NCBI GenBank assembly: GCA_900546485.1
Contig: URDK01000033.1
Coordinates: 1 to 24,081 of the forward strand
Source: an uncultured Eubacteriales bacterium
GTDB lineage: Bacteria > Bacillota > Clostridia > Oscillospirales > Oscillospiraceae
DNA length: 24,081 nucleotides
Direction of reading: 5' to 3'
Below, piece after piece: positions 22,828-24,081 of this stretch. Numbering within the stretch: the stretch's first letter is position 1; each line of letters begins with the position of its first letter. The notes below the pieces were generated by a model that saw only the letters and a list, made by a program, of their open reading frames with translations, was not told the origin of the DNA and did not search any database. Both the position numbers and the translations under genes were made by a program.

Positions 22828-22946
22828 GCGCTATATCCGGGCTGGAACCGGAACGGCAGCAGGAGGAAGTAAATATGCCTGACAACACTGAATTTACCAG
22901 AGACCGCGTGGGATCGCCGATATCCACGGCTCTGGTTTTTGTTTTT
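22828..22946 (+). promoter_or_regulatory. coaX leader with terminator-like hairpin (attenuator or small RNA candidate)
   Basis: From the predicted start to 22946 the RNA can fold into a 5' domain and a 3' hairpin. In the 5' domain, TCCGG/CCGGA (22836-22840, 22848-22852) and CCTGC/GCAGG (22825-22829, 22859-22863) pair. In the 3' hairpin, CCAGAG (22897-22902) pairs with CTCTGG (22930-22935); inner CCG/CGG, TGG/CCA and AT/AT segments have small left-side bulges. The hairpin is followed by TTTTTGTTTTT, the best T-tract in the window. It therefore looks like a terminator placed between a strong promoter and coaX, giving either an attenuated leader or a small RNA of about 115-120 bases. No known riboswitch core was recognised. 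Confidence 0.45.
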
Positions 22947-22991
22947 CAACTTGCCGAAGAGCCTGCGAAGAAGGGAGGACCTGCGAGATGA
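22875..22991 (+). CDS. Putative 38-residue leader peptide ORF overlapping coaX
   Basis: The ORF starts at an ATG at 22875 with an excellent AGGAGGAAG 5-7 bases upstream, and ends at a TGA at 22989-22991 that overlaps the coaX ATG as ATGA. The peptide begins MPDNTEFTRDRVGSPIST, has a short hydrophobic stretch ALVFVF, and ends with a charged KKGGPAR. No family is recognised, and there is no run of a single regulatory codon. The terminator-like hairpin lies inside codons 8-21, so ribosomes on this ORF would open it. The strong start signal and exact overlap argue for real translation; the small size and the hairpin leave open that the ORF is fortuitous. Confidence 0.4.
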   Translation: MPDNTEFTRDRVGSPISTALVFVFQLAEEPAKKGGPAR

Positions 22992-23791
22992 TCCTTGCGG
23001 TCGACATTGGAAATACCGCTGTGACGCTCGGCTGCGTGGAGGGCCGGGAGATACTGAACCTTGCCCGGCTGGAGACCAGTCCGGCCCGCAGCTCGGACGA
23101 ATATGCCGTGCTCATGGAGCGGGTGCTGAGCCTGCGCGGAGTCAGCCTGCACGAATTCGAGGGCGCGGCCATCGCCTCCGTCGTTCCTCCGCTCACTGAG
23201 GTACTGCGCAGAGCGGTGCGGCTCATAACGGGCCACGACGCCCTCGTCGTGGGCGCCGGAGTCAAGACCGGCCTCAACATCGGCATCGATGACCCCACTC
23301 AGATGGGGGCGGACCTGGTGGCGGGCGCTGTCGCCGCACTGGACGCGCATGAGCCGCCGGTAATCATCGTCGACATGGGCACGGCTACCACGATAAGCGT
23401 GATAGACCCTAACTCGCGCCTGCTCGGCGGAGCGATACTTCCCGGCGCCGCGGTCTCTCTGGAGGCGCTCTCGGGCACAGCCTCGCTGCTGCCGCGGGTT
23501 TCGCTCGAGGCCCCGAAGCGCGTCATAGGCTCGAGCACGATAGAGTGCATGAAATCCGGGGCAGTCTTCGGAGCGGCCTGCGCCATCGACGGCATGATAG
23601 ACCGCATTGAGGATGAGCTCGGCGAAAGCGCCGCGCTTGTCGCCACCGGCGGACTTGCGTCAAGGATAATCCCCTATTGCAGGCACGACATCGAGATAGA
23701 CGACTACATGCTGCTGCGCGGGCTTTCTCTTATCTGGCAGAAAAACCGGCGCGAAAAACGCAGAGAGGCGAAACAGGCACTCCACGCATAA
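22988..23791 (+). CDS. coaX: Type III pantothenate kinase CoaX
   Basis: This 267-residue cytoplasmic enzyme catalyses the first step of CoA synthesis, phosphorylating pantothenate with ATP. It belongs to the ASKHA fold. The phosphate-1 motif AVDIGNTAVTLG is at 4-15. VVPPLT follows, then GVKTGLNIGIDDPTQMGADLVAGAVAA with the conserved Gly-Ala-Asp at 107-109. The phosphate-2 motif VDMGTATTISVI is at 128-139, then GGAILPGAAVSLEALSGTASLLPRV, and ATGGLAS as the adenosine motif. The length is normal. The ATG at 22988 has GGGAGGA 8 bases upstream and overlaps the small leader ORF. It is read from the promoter at 22793 through the leader hairpin, and ends at the terminator at 23801. No other CoA genes are nearby. 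Confidence 0.97.
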   Translation: MILAVDIGNTAVTLGCVEGREILNLARLETSPARSSDEYAVLMERVLSLRGVSLHEFEGAAIASVVPPLTEVLRRAVRLITGHDALVVGAGVKTGLNIGIDDPTQMGADLVAGAVAALDAHEPPVIIVDMGTATTISVIDPNSRLLGGAILPGAAVSLEALSGTASLLPRVSLEAPKRVIGSSTIECMKSGAVFGAACAIDGMIDRIEDELGESAALVATGGLASRIIPYCRHDIEIDDYMLLRGLSLIWQKNRREKRREAKQALHA

Positions 23792-23800
23792 GATGCAGAA

Positions 23801-23832
23801 GGGGCGGCGGGCCATCCCGCCGCCCCCTTTTT
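23801..23832 (+). terminator. Intrinsic terminator of coaX
   Basis: GGGGCGGCGGG (23801-23811) and CCCGCCGCCCC (23816-23826) form a perfect 11-bp stem around CCAT. TTTTT follows after one more C. Confidence 0.9.
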
Positions 23833-23852
23833 CTGCAAGTGGGGGTATTCAC

Positions 23853-24023
23853 ATGGTAGACTGGTTTCTGGCCCTGCCGCATACGGTGCAGGCGCTGCTT
23901 GCGACGCTGTTCGTTGCGGCTCCTGCAGTCGGGGACTATCGCTACATATTTGCCTTCAATCTGGCGTTGCCCTTCGTTTTGCCGATTGCTTGCTTGGTGA
24001 AGGCGGGCCGACCCAAGGCGTAG
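23853..24023 (+). pseudogene. Chimeric short ORF: start of a ZIP-family metal transporter joined to unrelated sequence
   Basis: The 56-residue ORF begins MVDWFLALPHTVQALLATLF. From memory of the family, this matches the first transmembrane segment of ZIP-type divalent metal transporters of Firmicutes, which continue with a T.LGAALVF-like stretch. Here, after residue 20 (base 23912), the sequence instead reads VAAPAVGDYRYIFAFNLALP and stops. That part looks more like the C-terminal end of a polytopic membrane glycosyltransferase-type protein. Leucine TTG codons, rare elsewhere in the window, occur three times after the junction. The ATG at 23853 is preceded by GTGGGGG. This may be a gene broken by rearrangement or an assembly join. 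A genuine small membrane protein is the alternative. Confidence 0.45.
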
Positions 24024-24081
24024 CTTTTTCTGTTTCGTGCTGATGAGTAACGGGTGAACGTTTCAAATCTGTAAGAGCGGT
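24024..24081. other. Right edge of the window, no feature seen
   Basis: These 58 bases hold no ORF of interest; an ATG at 24042 stops after four codons. The composition is more T-rich than the rest of the window, like the bases after 23912. Confidence 0.5.

Noticed and set aside
20756..22927. 723-codon open frame on the minus strand
   Set aside because: It is antisense to nadE and crosses its terminator, and shows no domain. It is a shadow of GC-rich coding on the plus strand.
22825..22946. Possible SRP (4.5S) RNA, because of GGAA and AGCAG motifs in the coaX leader
   Set aside because: The GGAA would be closed by a C-C mismatch, the CAGG partner of the symmetric loop is missing, and the 5' and 3' ends do not pair. 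It is better described as an unclassified leader.
23793..23852. Upstream extension of the right-end ORF to an ATG at 23793
   Set aside because: This start lies across the coaX terminator and gives a Pro-rich peptide without a ribosome binding site. The ATG at 23853 fits better.

Overview
The window is about 24 kb of GC-rich DNA that is almost entirely coding. It looks like a chromosomal segment from a high-GC, low-branching Firmicute of the Clostridia (Oscillospiraceae/Ruminococcaceae-like). The reasons are: a CIRCE-controlled hrcA-grpE-dnaK-dnaJ operon, a DnaK of Gram-positive length, a long-form HPF, a type III pantothenate kinase, a single-chain glycyl-tRNA synthetase, an LtaS-like sulfatase-fold enzyme, lipoprotein signal peptides and strong AGGAGG-type ribosome binding sites. 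There are no tRNA or rRNA genes, CRISPR arrays, transposases or phage genes. The species cannot be named from the sequence alone.

Layout. (1) 1-997: the tail of rsmI on the plus strand converges on a pyridoxamine kinase gene on the minus strand. (2) 1197-5974: the heat-shock operon hrcA-grpE-dnaK-dnaJ on the minus strand, starting from a sigma-A promoter that overlaps a CIRCE operator, with a second degenerate CIRCE beside it. (3) 6085-8493: a divergent plus-strand pair of lipoproteins (PstS-like, then a WG-repeat protein), overlapping by ATGA and closed by a terminator. (4) 8497-12357: an OmpR/PhoB-type response regulator, its histidine kinase and a membrane-anchored HtrA protease. (5) 12405-17223: minus-strand genes prmA, hpf, a TPR/LRR membrane protein and an M29 aminopeptidase. 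(6) 17267-22749: the plus-strand unit glyS, an LtaS-like phosphoglycerol transferase, and nadE. (7) 22793-23832: coaX behind a promoter and a leader that carries a small ORF and a terminator-like hairpin. (8) 23853-24081: a short ORF that looks like the start of a ZIP metal transporter fused to unrelated sequence.

How the genes fit together. Regions 2 and 5 serve proteostasis and the ribosome: chaperones, L11 methylation, hibernation factor and peptidase. Regions 3 and 4 look like an envelope sensing and quality-control block: two surface lipoproteins, a two-component system whose promoter carries a PhoP-box-like direct repeat, and an envelope protease. Regions 6 and 7 combine translation, cell-envelope polymer synthesis and cofactor synthesis (NAD, CoA).

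The observations most worth checking are: the NAD synthetase whose glutaminase domain appears to have lost its catalytic cysteine and lysine; the coaX leader, where a terminator-like hairpin sits inside a small ORF that overlaps the coaX start; the tandem CIRCE arrangement; and the chimeric ORF at the right end. No wholly new multi-gene system was found.
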